Positions 52,681 through 61,349 of a stretch of 64,000 nt of DNA are shown here, in pieces (the stretch's first letter is position 1; every line of letters begins with the position of its first letter). The stretch lies in NCBI RefSeq assembly GCF_003347495.1, contig NZ_QCXY01000010.1, positions 62,001 through 126,000 of the forward strand, read 5' to 3'. The DNA is from Pleomorphovibrio marinus (GTDB lineage: Bacteria; Bacteroidota; Bacteroidia; Cytophagales; Cyclobacteriaceae). The position numbers were made by a program, and so were the translations under genes. Under the pieces are notes generated by a model that did no database searches, was not told the DNA's origin, and saw only the letters and a list, made by a program, of their open reading frames with translations.

Positions 52681-52718
52681 AACCCCTTTTTATTTAAATA
52701 GACAGGGGTTTTTTTTAT
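52681..52718 (+). terminator. Terminator after collagen-like lipoprotein 2
   Basis: AACCCCT (52681-52687) pairs with AGGGGTT (52704-52710) over 16 bases, followed by a T-run. Confidence 0.75.
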
Positions 52719-52757
52719 GTCCAAACGGTTTATCCTGTCAAATATAGATTCATCCCC

Positions 52758-52765
52758 TATCTTTG
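52758..52765 (+). promoter_or_regulatory. TATCTTTG -7 element directly upstream of hemE
   Basis: Full match to TAnnTTTG, ending five bases before the ATG, so the transcript would start at or next to the start codon, as at truA. The two share CCTATnTTTGTG. Confidence 0.45.
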
Positions 52766-52769
52766 TGAA

Positions 52770-53792
52770 ATGGAAATCAAAAACGACCTTATCCTAAGGG
52801 CAATCAGGGGGGAAAAAATAGAAAGAACTCCCGTCTGGCTTATGCGCCAGGCAGGAAGGATACTCCCGGAATACAGAGCCGTAAGAAACAGTGTGAGTGG
52901 ATTTATCGAGTTGGCTAAAACCCCTGAATTGGCGGCTGAAGTCACCATTCAGCCTGTGGACTTATTGGGAGTGGATGCTGCTATTATTTTTTCCGATATT
53001 TTGGTTATTCCCGAAGCCATGGGACTCCCATACGAAATGGTCGAAAAAAAAGGCCCATGGTTTCCTTCTACGGTGAATGGCCCATCTGATTTAAAGAAGT
53101 TGAGGATAGCCAATCCACAGGAAGATTTGCATTATGTCTTGGAAGCCATCAAAATCACGAAAAAGGCACTCAACGGCAGGGTTCCTCTCATTGGGTTTGC
53201 CGGTGCACCCTGGACTATCTTTGCATACATGGTGGAAGGGTCGGGAAGTAAAACCTTTTCCAAGTCCAGAGCTGCATTATACCTAGATCCTGAGTTTTCC
53301 CACAAGCTTTTGGACATGATCACCAATAGTACCATCAAATATCTAAAGGCTCAAATCACAGCCGGAGCAAATCTGGTGCAGGTATTTGACAGTTGGGCAG
53401 GCATTTTACCCCCCTCCCATTATGCGGAATTTTCACTCCAATACATCGAGAAAATTTGTAATGCTATCACCGAAGTCCCAGTAACCGTATTCGCCAAAGG
53501 AGCGTATTTTGCTAGGGAGGCCCTTGGGAAAATAAACTGTGATACCATCGGACTGGATTGGAATATGGACATCAAGGAGTCCAGAACCCTAATAGGTTCA
53601 GAAAAGGCCTTGCAAGGAAACCTGGATCCAGCCGCCTTGTATGGATCAGATAAAAGCATAGTGGCAAGTACTCAAAACATGATGAAGGCATTTGAAGGCA
53701 GTAAACATATTGCTAACTTGGGGCATGGGGTATATCCAGATATTGATCCAGAAAAAGTCAAGCTTTTCATTCAGACCGTAAAAACCTATTAA
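52770..53792 (+). CDS. hemE: Uroporphyrinogen decarboxylase
   Basis: Decarboxylates the four acetate groups of uroporphyrinogen III in heme synthesis. The 340 residues include signature 1 in [18 protein letters not shown] (about 20-37) and signature 2 region [16 protein letters not shown] (about 147-162), with the catalytic Asp in [12 protein letters not shown]. Length is standard. It is monocistronic, between a terminator at 52681 and the exopolysaccharide locus that starts after an AT-rich gap. Confidence 0.97.
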   Translation: MEIKNDLILRAIRGEKIERTPVWLMRQAGRILPEYRAVRNSVSGFIELAKTPELAAEVTIQPVDLLGVDAAIIFSDILVIPEAMGLPYEMVEKKGPWFPSTVNGPSDLKKLRIANPQEDLHYVLEAIKITKKALNGRVPLIGFAGAPWTIFAYMVEGSGSKTFSKSRAALYLDPEFSHKLLDMITNSTIKYLKAQITAGANLVQVFDSWAGILPPSHYAEFSLQYIEKICNAITEVPVTVFAKGAYFAREALGKINCDTIGLDWNMDIKESRTLIGSEKALQGNLDPAALYGSDKSIVASTQNMMKAFEGSKHIANLGHGVYPDIDPEKVKLFIQTVKTY

Positions 53793-53988
53793 TTTTCTTT
53801 CAATTTGATTTTTTTGTTAAAAAAAATAAGATATTTTGGAATTTAAAAATATTTAATTATTCGAATTTTTTATTAAACTAACCTGATATTATGAGTATTT
53901 AAAATAACTATTTAAATTTTTTTATATTTTTTTTAGTATGCTTCCTAGTTCGATCACAGCCCGATTTAGGCTACACGGATCTTTTTCC

Positions 53989-54019
53989 TTGTATTTGAAT
54001 GAATTGCTGAATATATTTG
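53989..54019 (+). promoter_or_regulatory. Promoter of sugar transferase 1, TTG-N20-TATATTTG
   Basis: TTG (53989-53991) and TATATTTG (54012-54019) at ideal spacing. The 17-bp palindrome at 54025-54041 covers the expected start of transcription. The next gene starts 62 bases after the -7 box. A near-identical promoter is at 54953. Confidence 0.75.
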
Positions 54020-54024
54020 TAAAA

Positions 54025-54041
54025 ATGTATTTCAAATACAT
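54025..54041. promoter_or_regulatory. 17-bp palindrome at the transcription start (operator candidate 1)
   Basis: ATGTATTT-C-AAATACAT is a perfect palindrome with eight-base arms, six bases downstream of the -7 box. A 16/17 match stands at the same place in the second promoter (54988). A repressor bound here would block transcription start. Confidence 0.55.
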
Positions 54042-54081
54042 AAAAACGATACAAGGGTAATTACCCTAGATTTTTGAAACT

Positions 54082-54774
54082 ATGGAAAAGTTTTTAAGTA
54101 AAACCAGACATCAGGACTTTTATTTTCCCCATTTAAGCGGGTTTGTAACACCCTCTGGTGAGGTTTTTGTTACAGATCCCCTCAAGCTTATCCTAAAAAG
54201 GACTATGGACTTAACCATAAGCCTAGGATTGGTTTTCTTTGTAGTATGGTGGCTATTCCCGATTATTGCCTTGGGCATTAAGCTTTCTTCACCAGGGCCA
54301 GTGATTTTCACCCAGAAAAGAAACGGAAAAGATAATAAGGTATTTCATTGTTATAAGTTCAGGACGATGGCAAATCTAAAGGAAAAAACCTTCAAACAAG
54401 CCGTCTTAAATGATCCCCGTGTAACAATATTCGGAAAATTTCTTAGAAAAACAAGTCTTGATGAACTTCCCCAAATCTTTAACGTTATCTTGGGTGATAT
54501 GTCCCTTATCGGCCCAAGGCCACATGCTTTGCCGATGAATGTGCATTTTTCAAAGGAAATCACTAACTACCAATTCCGGCACAATGTGAAACCAGGAATT
54601 ACTGGTTTGGCTCAGGCAAAAGGTTACAGAGGGGAGATCAACGATTTCTTCGACATAGAACATCGGGTAAGGCTTGATCACTTTTATATTAGAAATTGGA
54701 GTATGCTTTTAGATTTGAAGATTATTTTCTGGACAATCCAATCATTCGTAACATCCTCAAAGAAAGCATACTAA
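54082..54774 (+). CDS. Polyprenyl-phosphate sugar-1-P transferase 1 (WcaJ/WbaP-type)
   Basis: A 230-residue initiating transferase that loads the first sugar phosphate onto undecaprenyl phosphate. It has an N-terminal hydrophobic helix (about 45-65, LTISLGLVFFVVWWLFPII) and the catalytic core with CYKFRTMANLKEK and the Asp-Glu-Leu-Pro-Gln motif (LDELPQIFNVILGDMSLIGP), then RPHALPMN. The short form lacks the long N-terminal membrane domain of WcaJ, so it is of the PglC-like type. A paralog follows at 55066, about 60 percent alike by eye. The sugar cannot be read. Confidence 0.9.
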   Translation: MEKFLSKTRHQDFYFPHLSGFVTPSGEVFVTDPLKLILKRTMDLTISLGLVFFVVWWLFPIIALGIKLSSPGPVIFTQKRNGKDNKVFHCYKFRTMANLKEKTFKQAVLNDPRVTIFGKFLRKTSLDELPQIFNVILGDMSLIGPRPHALPMNVHFSKEITNYQFRHNVKPGITGLAQAKGYRGEINDFFDIEHRVRLDHFYIRNWSMLLDLKIIFWTIQSFVTSSKKAY

Positions 54775-54952
54775 TCCTTTTGAGCTTCCTTATTTAGTAA
54801 GAGGTTCAGGTTCAACAGTTATCAAAATAAAATTCCATTTGTATCCTTGGATCCTCAAAAAATGGTATCCAATGGGTTGCAATACCGTAATTAGAAATAA
54901 TGTTATGTGATTTTCAAATACAATTTTTTGTTTTTCAATTTGGTGAAAAAAT

Positions 54953-54982
54953 TTGATAAGTCATTTTGATTTTTTATATTTG
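54953..54982 (+). promoter_or_regulatory. Promoter of sugar transferase 2, TTG-N19-TATATTTG
   Basis: TTG (54953-54955) and TATATTTG (54975-54982). The sequence from the -7 box through the palindrome is identical to the first promoter for 27 bases. Transcription would begin near 54990, in the palindrome. Confidence 0.7.
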
Positions 54983-54987
54983 TAAAA

Positions 54988-55004
54988 ATGTATTTCAAAT
55001 ATAT
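54988..55004. promoter_or_regulatory. 17-bp palindrome (operator candidate 2)
   Basis: ATGTATTTCAAATATAT, 16 of 17 identical to the first site and at the same distance from the -7 box. Confidence 0.5.
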
Positions 55005-55065
55005 TATTTTGTTTTTCAATATTAGGTGAAGGTAAGTGTGATTATTTTATAGAAAGGACACAGAG

Positions 55066-55761
55066 ATGGAGAATATTTTGTTAAAAGAGAAACTGGCTCT
55101 CAGTCAATCAAAAGTAGCGAAGAAAGTTACTAGCTGGAAATCCTCAAATTTATCAAAGGCGGGTTTTTACGCCGAGTTTGGAAAAAGAGGATTTGATCTT
55201 TTTATTTCAGGATTAGTTATGATATTTATTTTATCATGGCTTTACCCAGTAATAGCCATGTTAATAAAACTTAGTTCCAAAGGTCCGGTTCTTTTCAAGC
55301 AATGGAGACATGGTCAATACAATAAACCTTTTCTTTGCTACAAATTCAGGACTATGGTGGAAAACGACGAAGCCGACATAAAGCAGGCAACGAAAAACGA
55401 TAATAGAGTAACCTGGATAGGCAAATTTTTGAGGGCAACGAGTATGGACGAACTGCCACAAGTTCTGAATGTGATTAAAGGCGAAATGTCCATAGTCGGG
55501 CCAAGGCCCCATGCAATGCCAATGAACCGCCAGTTTTCCAGAAACATAGATAATTATATGGGTCGGCATTACGTTAAACCTGGTATAACAGGACTTGCCC
55601 AATGTAAAGGCTTTAGAGGAGAGATTAAGGACTTCTTTGACATCTACTCCAGATATAAATTGGACATGTTTTATTCTAAGAAATATTGTTTACTATTAGA
55701 TATCAAAATAGTGGTTTTAACAGCAAGATCACTGTTATTGGGCGAAACGAATGCATATTAG
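55066..55761 (+). CDS. Polyprenyl-phosphate sugar-1-P transferase 2
   Basis: A 231-residue paralog of the gene at 54082. It keeps the hydrophobic helix (LFISGLVMIFILSWLYPVIA), CYKFRTMVENDEADIKQ, MDELPQVLNVIKGEMSIVGP and RPHAMPMN. The N-terminal 35 residues differ from those of the first. The distinct binding pocket may accept a different sugar nucleotide, allowing the cell to start different glycans. It is separated from the next gene by about 300 bp, so it could be an independent transcript. Confidence 0.88.
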   Translation: MENILLKEKLALSQSKVAKKVTSWKSSNLSKAGFYAEFGKRGFDLFISGLVMIFILSWLYPVIAMLIKLSSKGPVLFKQWRHGQYNKPFLCYKFRTMVENDEADIKQATKNDNRVTWIGKFLRATSMDELPQVLNVIKGEMSIVGPRPHAMPMNRQFSRNIDNYMGRHYVKPGITGLAQCKGFRGEIKDFFDIYSRYKLDMFYSKKYCLLLDIKIVVLTARSLLLGETNAY

Positions 55762-56068
55762 GAACACATTTTGCTAATTCTCCATGGGAGTGGGGCTTGC
55801 ATAGGGTTTGTGCGAATATTATAATTTAATCTTTTTATAATTTATTTTAGGTTAAATTTGCCTAATAAAAAAATAAAAGATTAGTTGACAACTAAAAAAA
55901 CACTTTTAATTGTTTAAAAAAAATAGATATGTTCCGTAAATTTAGAAATAAAATTTATCACCTGAAAACTTCAAACTAGGGTTACGGATCAAAGGGCCAA
56001 ATAAAAATACAGGGGCCAAAAAATTACTTGCAATAGCAAAGATTTTGGGAATAAATACAGACTAAGTG
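55762..56068. other. Leader region of the export operon
   Basis: About 307 bp, AT-rich, no supported gene. TAAATTTG at 55853-55860 matches the -7 consensus, about 215 bases upstream of the export protein start, but without a clear -33 TTG. A leader this long could hold an attenuator, though none is obvious by eye. Confidence 0.4.
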
Positions 56069-56875
56069 ATGAGAAGATTCTTTAATATTTTACTAATTTT
56101 AACAGCGATTGTGGGCTGTTCCAAAAGAAATTTGGTGTACTTCAGCGATATTGACGTGGATTCCCAATATAGCGTGGAAATCCCTGATATAAGCAAACCG
56201 AAAATCCAGAAAAATGACATTTTAAGAATAACAGTTAGCAGTTTAAGTCCAGAATCGAACCTTCTTTTCAATCTTGGTGTTGTAAATCCACGAGAAAACA
56301 ACAACCCACCCCAACTAGCCAACACTAATCCTCAAGCCCAGGTACCCATGGATGGCTATCTGGTAGATGGAAACGGTGAGATCAACTTTCCAGTATTAGG
56401 GAAAATAAAATTGGAAGGTTTGACTAAAGAAGAGGCGATTGAAGAATTAACATTCTTGCTTAGAGAACACGTAAAAGATCCGATCGTAAACATGCGATTT
56501 ATGAATTTTAGGGTAACGGTTATTGGCGAAGTGAATTCACCCTCCTCCTTCATTGTCAATTCAGATCAGGTTAGTGTTTTGGAGGCATTAGGTCTTGCAG
56601 GAGATATGACAGAGTTTGGAAAAAGGGAAAATGTCTTGATAATTCGGGAAAATAACGGTGTGAGACAAGCTACTCGACTGGATCTCAACAAAAAAGATTT
56701 TTTAAATTCGGAATACTATTATTTAAGGCAAAATGACGTAGTGTATGTAGAGCCGGATAAAATGAAGGCTATCAGAGCAGGGACAAATCAGAGGAACCTA
56801 ACGATATTAAGTGTCGTAGCTTCGTTAACAACCGCTTTACTATTCAATATTAGATTTATTTTAACAGGAGGATAA
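56069..56875 (+). CDS. Polysaccharide export lipoprotein (Wza-like)
   Basis: A 268-residue outer-membrane export protein. The lipobox lies in LTAIVGCSKRN. The family parts are KPKIQKNDILRITVSSLSPE (poly_export domain), GYLVDGNGEINFPVLGKIKL, then two SLBB repeats (FRVTVIGEVNSPSSFIVNSD, QNDVVYVEPDKMKAIRAG). It forms the polysaccharide exit channel with the partner Wzc. A C-terminal hydrophobic segment (LTILSVVASLTTALLFNI) crosses the outer membrane. Start: ATG at 56069, a GTG three bases earlier is also possible. It lies two bases upstream of the autokinase gene. Confidence 0.92.
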   Translation: MRRFFNILLILTAIVGCSKRNLVYFSDIDVDSQYSVEIPDISKPKIQKNDILRITVSSLSPESNLLFNLGVVNPRENNNPPQLANTNPQAQVPMDGYLVDGNGEINFPVLGKIKLEGLTKEEAIEELTFLLREHVKDPIVNMRFMNFRVTVIGEVNSPSSFIVNSDQVSVLEALGLAGDMTEFGKRENVLIIRENNGVRQATRLDLNKKDFLNSEYYYLRQNDVVYVEPDKMKAIRAGTNQRNLTILSVVASLTTALLFNIRFILTGG

Positions 56876-56877
56876 TT

Positions 56878-59271
56878 ATGAAAATTTCAGAACAACTCAT
56901 GGACGGTTTTGTGCCAAATCCTGATGACAATGGTAATATAAAATTTAAAATTTTAAATTACCTTCGATACTGGTACTTATATGTATTAGGTCTTATCTTG
57001 TTCGTTGGGTTGGGATATGTTTATATCTTAAAAACAACCCCAGAGTACGCTACCTCCACTACCATTCTGGTGAATGCTGTACCCAGTAATACACACAACC
57101 AGATGGGAGGCTCAGATTTTTCGCAAAATGCAGTATACACCGATTTAGAGGGATACCAGCCTGCCAAAACAGTGGAAAATGAGGCGGAAATTCTAAAATC
57201 CAAGAGTTTAATGAAAAGGGCTCTCGAGGAATTGAATTTTAATGTGTCCTATTTTACAGATGAAAACTATTTCAGGAAGAAAGAAATTTTCGGGAAGCAA
57301 TCACCTGTCGTTGTAGAATTGATAGAATATGATACCTTGGCATTTTCTAATCCGGATTTGGCCACTAAATTCACAATTATTCCCCAAAGTGAGGATGGCT
57401 TTATTCTTGAAAATGAAAAAGAAACCCAGACTATGTATGAATATGGGGAAGAAATAACTATGCCTTTTGGGATATTTACTGTCAATAAATCTGAAAATAA
57501 CCCATTCGCTTCACCCGTCTACATAAAATTCAACAACCCCTATTCCCTTCCTAACAGCTACAGTTCTAGAGTAGATGTATTTATAGTCAACAAATTAGCG
57601 AGCATCATTGAAATCTCAATTACAGATCCGGTACCACAAAAGGGTATCCTAGTTTTAAACAAACTATTGGAAATATACAATAAAGATGCACTTAAAAGCA
57701 AAAATCAAACAGCTGCTAACACTTTAGAGTTTGTGGAAAACCAACTCAACAATGTAACTAGTGACATTCGAGAAATAGAAGAAAAAATTGAAAATTTCAA
57801 AAAAGTCAACAGAATTACAGAAATAAGCTCAGATGCCCAAAAATATTCTGAAAATTCTAACCAGTACAAAAATCAATTGGCAGAATATGCAATTCAATAT
57901 GATGTTCTCATATCCATTGAAGAATACTTGATTGAGCAACAGGATGATTACCAGGCGGTGCCAAGTTCGCACTCAATAGACGATCAAACCCTATTGAACC
58001 TTATCAATGAGTTTAATGATATACAAAAACAAAGAGAAAGATTACTAAGAACGAATCAGCCAAATCATCCATTGGTCGTAGATTTAAATGATCAATTAAA
58101 AAGCCTAAGAAGGGGAATACTAGAAAACATAAAAAACATTAAGAAAAGTGTAGATATTGCACAACGCAACTTAATGGCGCGGGCAACGGATTTGGATGTT
58201 CAATCTGATAAAGTGCCTGCAATTGAGAGACAATTGTTGGAGATATCAAGACAACAAAGCATAAAGCAAGAACAATATCAGTATTTGGTACAAAAAAAGG
58301 AAGAAGCAGAGCTTTCTCTTGCTGCTACGACCGTATCCAGTTCGAGAATAATTGACCCTGCGCTACCTGGGGATACACCCGTAAAACCAAATAAAATATT
58401 AGTATTAGCCTTTTCCGTCTTTTTCGGTTTATTTATACCTATAGGTTTTGTTTATGGGAAAACTAAATTTGACAACAAAATAAAACTAAAAAAACAGGTT
58501 AGTTCGCGAACAAACATCCCAATACTTGGGGAAATTTCGAAAAAGAATAATAAGGATTTTATCAATATAACTGAATCGGTAAAAACCCCTGTAGCGGAAC
58601 AATTTCGACTGATAAGAACAAACATTCAGTTTGCTTTACCAAATACTTTAACTAAAACCATATTGGTTACCTCTAGTAAAAGTGGTGAAGGAAAAACCTT
58701 CTTTAGCATGAATTTGGCAATAAGTTTTGCCCTTACACAAAAAAAGGTAATCGTATTAGAGTTTGATCTAAGAAAACCAGCTTTATTGGATGGTTTAAAA
58801 ATAGACCAAGGCCTGGGAATATCTGAATATTTATCCGATGATAATATTTCCCTTCAAGACATAATAACTAAACATAAAGATTTACCCGAAACATTAGACA
58901 TTGTAGGGTGCGGAGATATCCCCGAAAATCCTGCAGAGCTAATATTATCAGCAAAGGTAGATTTTTTCATGGAGCAACTAAAAGAGAGATATGACATCAT
59001 AATAATTGATACAGCCCCCGTAGGTCAGATAGCGGATGCATACTCACTGTCAAGATATGCAGATCTAACATCTTATATACTAAGATATAATTATAGTTCC
59101 TTAGAAATGGTAGAGTTCCTGAACGAAAATTATCAGGAAAGGAAACTAAAGAATCCAATGATCGTTTTGAACGACGCTAAAGTAAACATGAGCTACGGAT
59201 ACGATTATTATCAGAAAACGGTAAAAGGAAGTAAAAAACCTAAAAGAAAAACCAACGTAGTCAAAGTGTAA
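56878..59271 (+). CDS. Polysaccharide co-polymerase / tyrosine autokinase (Wzc-like)
   Basis: A 797-residue BY-kinase joining chain-length control and kinase. N-terminal membrane helix (about 34-54) and Wzz domain, periplasmic coiled coil (NTLEFVENQLNNVTSDIREIEEK and later heptads, about 280-460), second membrane helix (ILVLAFSVFFGLFIPIGFV), then the kinase with Walker A SSKSGEGKTFFSMN, Walker A' VIVLEFDLRKPALLDG and Walker B YDIIIIDTAP. The tail has a Tyr cluster (MSYGYDYYQKTV), the autophosphorylation site. It works with the Wza-like protein two bases upstream. Confidence 0.93.
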   Translation: MKISEQLMDGFVPNPDDNGNIKFKILNYLRYWYLYVLGLILFVGLGYVYILKTTPEYATSTTILVNAVPSNTHNQMGGSDFSQNAVYTDLEGYQPAKTVENEAEILKSKSLMKRALEELNFNVSYFTDENYFRKKEIFGKQSPVVVELIEYDTLAFSNPDLATKFTIIPQSEDGFILENEKETQTMYEYGEEITMPFGIFTVNKSENNPFASPVYIKFNNPYSLPNSYSSRVDVFIVNKLASIIEISITDPVPQKGILVLNKLLEIYNKDALKSKNQTAANTLEFVENQLNNVTSDIREIEEKIENFKKVNRITEISSDAQKYSENSNQYKNQLAEYAIQYDVLISIEEYLIEQQDDYQAVPSSHSIDDQTLLNLINEFNDIQKQRERLLRTNQPNHPLVVDLNDQLKSLRRGILENIKNIKKSVDIAQRNLMARATDLDVQSDKVPAIERQLLEISRQQSIKQEQYQYLVQKKEEAELSLAATTVSSSRIIDPALPGDTPVKPNKILVLAFSVFFGLFIPIGFVYGKTKFDNKIKLKKQVSSRTNIPILGEISKKNNKDFINITESVKTPVAEQFRLIRTNIQFALPNTLTKTILVTSSKSGEGKTFFSMNLAISFALTQKKVIVLEFDLRKPALLDGLKIDQGLGISEYLSDDNISLQDIITKHKDLPETLDIVGCGDIPENPAELILSAKVDFFMEQLKERYDIIIIDTAPVGQIADAYSLSRYADLTSYILRYNYSSLEMVEFLNENYQERKLKNPMIVLNDAKVNMSYGYDYYQKTVKGSKKPKRKTNVVKV

Positions 59272-59292
59272 AAGTCATTTATTTTTAAAGAA

Positions 59293-60663
59293 ATGAAACA
59301 ATACGTATTTGCTTTATGCAATAATTTTTTACTATTACTGAAGAGTGGGCATGAAAGAAGTGTTAAGGCTAAAAAGAATATACTGGCATCCTTTTTAATA
59401 AAGGGTACCAGTATACTCATTAGCCTGATGTTGGTTCCAATGACAATCAACTATGTCGATTCAACAAGATATGGAATTTGGATCACATTAAGTTCCCTTA
59501 TTGCTTGGTTTAGCTTTTTCGATATAGGATTTGGACATGGACTTAGAAATAAATTGGCGGAAAGCATTGCTAAAAATCAATTTGCTTTAGCCAAGAAATA
59601 TGTTAGCACGACATATGCTATACTATCAGCTATTATTGGAATCGTACTAATATTGTTCTTTTTAATAAATCCATTCCTAGAATGGTCTACCTTATTAAAT
59701 ACACCCCCAGAGTTAAGTGGTCAGTTGAGTGTCTTAGTATTATTTGTTTTTACTTTTTTCTGTCTAGAGTTTGTTTTAAAATTACTAACTACAATTTTAA
59801 CTGCAAATCAAGAGCCAGCAAAAGGTTCTCTATTTAATTTACTAGCAAGCTGTTTATCATTAATTGTAATTTTCACTCTAACCAAAACGACTAGTGGAAG
59901 TTTGATTTATCTAGGTATAGCTTTAAGCGCAAGCCCAGTAATAATACTTCTAGCATCAAGCATTTACCTTTATGGCGGAAAGTATAAAGCATTTGCACCA
60001 AATATAAAAAGTATAGATTTCTCTCTCTCAAGAGACCTAATGGGATTAGGAATAAAATTTTTTATTTTACAAATAGGAGCAATAATTTTATTTAGTACAA
60101 ATAATATTATAATAACCCAGTTGTTTGGTCCAGAACAAGTAACCCCATACAATATAGCATTAAAATTGTTTTCGGTAGTAACAATGGGATTTGGAATTGT
60201 GGCTACACCTTTATGGTCAGCATTCACTGATGCATACGTGAAAAATGAAATAGAATGGATTAAGGGGACCATAAAAAAACTAAAAATGGTTTGGTTGGCA
60301 TTCTTACTTGCCTCAATAGTGTTATTATTCCTTTCCCCGATACTTTATGATTTATGGATAGGAGATAAGGTGAAGATACCATTTTCCCTTTCCTTAGTAA
60401 TGACTTTATATGTAGGAGCAACAAATTTTCAAACTATCTATGTATTTTTCCTAAACGGTATAGGAAAAATAAAGCTGCAATTAATATTAGTATGTGTCAC
60501 GGCACTTATAAATATACCATTAGCAATTGCAATGGGTAAGTTATTTGGAACAGAGGGAATAGTAATCACAAACGTTATAATCTACGGTACATTGGGCATA
60601 GTATTATCTATACAAACGAAAAAAATAATTAATAAGACAGCTAAAGGAATCTGGATAAGATAA
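59293..60663 (+). CDS. Oligosaccharide flippase (Wzx-like)
   Basis: A 456-residue membrane protein with about twelve to fourteen helices, of the MOP superfamily of lipid-linked oligosaccharide flippases. It begins with a short polar stretch, then KKNILASFLIKGTSILISLM, and has charged residues in helices (RYGIWITLSSLIAWFSFFDI). It moves the lipid-linked repeat unit across the inner membrane. Base composition turns clearly AT-rich from this gene onwards. Start MKQYVFALCNNFLL is likely; the acetyltransferase start overlaps its stop by one base. Confidence 0.88.
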   Translation: MKQYVFALCNNFLLLLKSGHERSVKAKKNILASFLIKGTSILISLMLVPMTINYVDSTRYGIWITLSSLIAWFSFFDIGFGHGLRNKLAESIAKNQFALAKKYVSTTYAILSAIIGIVLILFFLINPFLEWSTLLNTPPELSGQLSVLVLFVFTFFCLEFVLKLLTTILTANQEPAKGSLFNLLASCLSLIVIFTLTKTTSGSLIYLGIALSASPVIILLASSIYLYGGKYKAFAPNIKSIDFSLSRDLMGLGIKFFILQIGAIILFSTNNIIITQLFGPEQVTPYNIALKLFSVVTMGFGIVATPLWSAFTDAYVKNEIEWIKGTIKKLKMVWLAFLLASIVLLFLSPILYDLWIGDKVKIPFSLSLVMTLYVGATNFQTIYVFFLNGIGKIKLQLILVCVTALINIPLAIAMGKLFGTEGIVITNVIIYGTLGIVLSIQTKKIINKTAKGIWIR

Positions 60664-61349
60664 TGAAAAAATTCCTCTTAAATTTCTATAAAAATATACT
60701 TGCCCTTTTAAAATACTCGGCAAAAACTGATTGTATTCACTGGGGTAACGTTGGGAACAATGCAGATGAATGTAAAATTCATGAAAAAACTAAAATTCAT
60801 GGAAACCACATAATAAGAGATACAGAAATTGGAGAGGGAACCTATATATCAAAAAATGCAAGTATATACAACACGATTATAGGCAAGTATTGTTCCATAG
60901 GCCCAAACCTTGTATCAGGATGGGGTTTACATCCAACAAATGGAGTTTCTACTTCACCGGTGTTTTATTCAACCGATAAACAAACTGGATTCACCTATTC
61001 GGAAAAAAAAATATACAAAGACAAAGAAAAAATAATTATTGGAAATGATGTATTCATTGGCGCTAACGTAACTATTATTGATGGGGTCAAGATCCATGAT
61101 GGTGCAATTATAGGAGCAGGTGCAGTAGTAAGTAAGAACATACCACCATATGCAATTGCCGTAGGATGCCCAATTAAGATAATAAAATATAGGTATCCAA
61201 AAGATATTATTGATCAACTACTTGAAATAAAATGGTGGAATAAAGACGAAAAAACGTTAAGAAATGTTCATAAGTATTTCTACGACATAGAAGAATTTAT
61301 AAAATCAGAAAACCTAGATGAATCAACAAACATCTCTATTAATAAATAA
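60663..61349 (+). CDS. Hexapeptide-repeat acyltransferase (CatB/Xat type)
   Basis: A 228-residue left-handed beta-helix enzyme. The repeat turns read IRDTEIGEGTYISKNASIYN, TIIGKYCSIGPNLVSGWGLH and GNDVFIGANVTIIDGVKIHD; the catalytic His lies in GWGLHPTNGVS. It probably adds an acetyl group to a sugar of the exopolysaccharide. The ATG at 60663 overlaps the flippase stop (TAATG), and the last 32 bases overlap the polymerase start, a sign of tight packing. Confidence 0.88.
   Translation: MKKFLLNFYKNILALLKYSAKTDCIHWGNVGNNADECKIHEKTKIHGNHIIRDTEIGEGTYISKNASIYNTIIGKYCSIGPNLVSGWGLHPTNGVSTSPVFYSTDKQTGFTYSEKKIYKDKEKIIIGNDVFIGANVTIIDGVKIHDGAIIGAGAVVSKNIPPYAIAVGCPIKIIKYRYPKDIIDQLLEIKWWNKDEKTLRNVHKYFYDIEEFIKSENLDESTNISINK

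Larger units (their letters stand above)
54911..55030 (+). repeat. Duplicated promoter-region segment between the transferase genes
   Basis: Two units of about 37 bp, at 54911-54947 and 54992-55030, match closely (TTTCAAATA, TTTTGTTTTTCAAT, GGTGAA). The first unit also keeps a degenerate copy of the 17-bp palindrome (TTTTCAAATACA). Together with the promoter copies it shows that this region arose by duplication. Confidence 0.6.
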
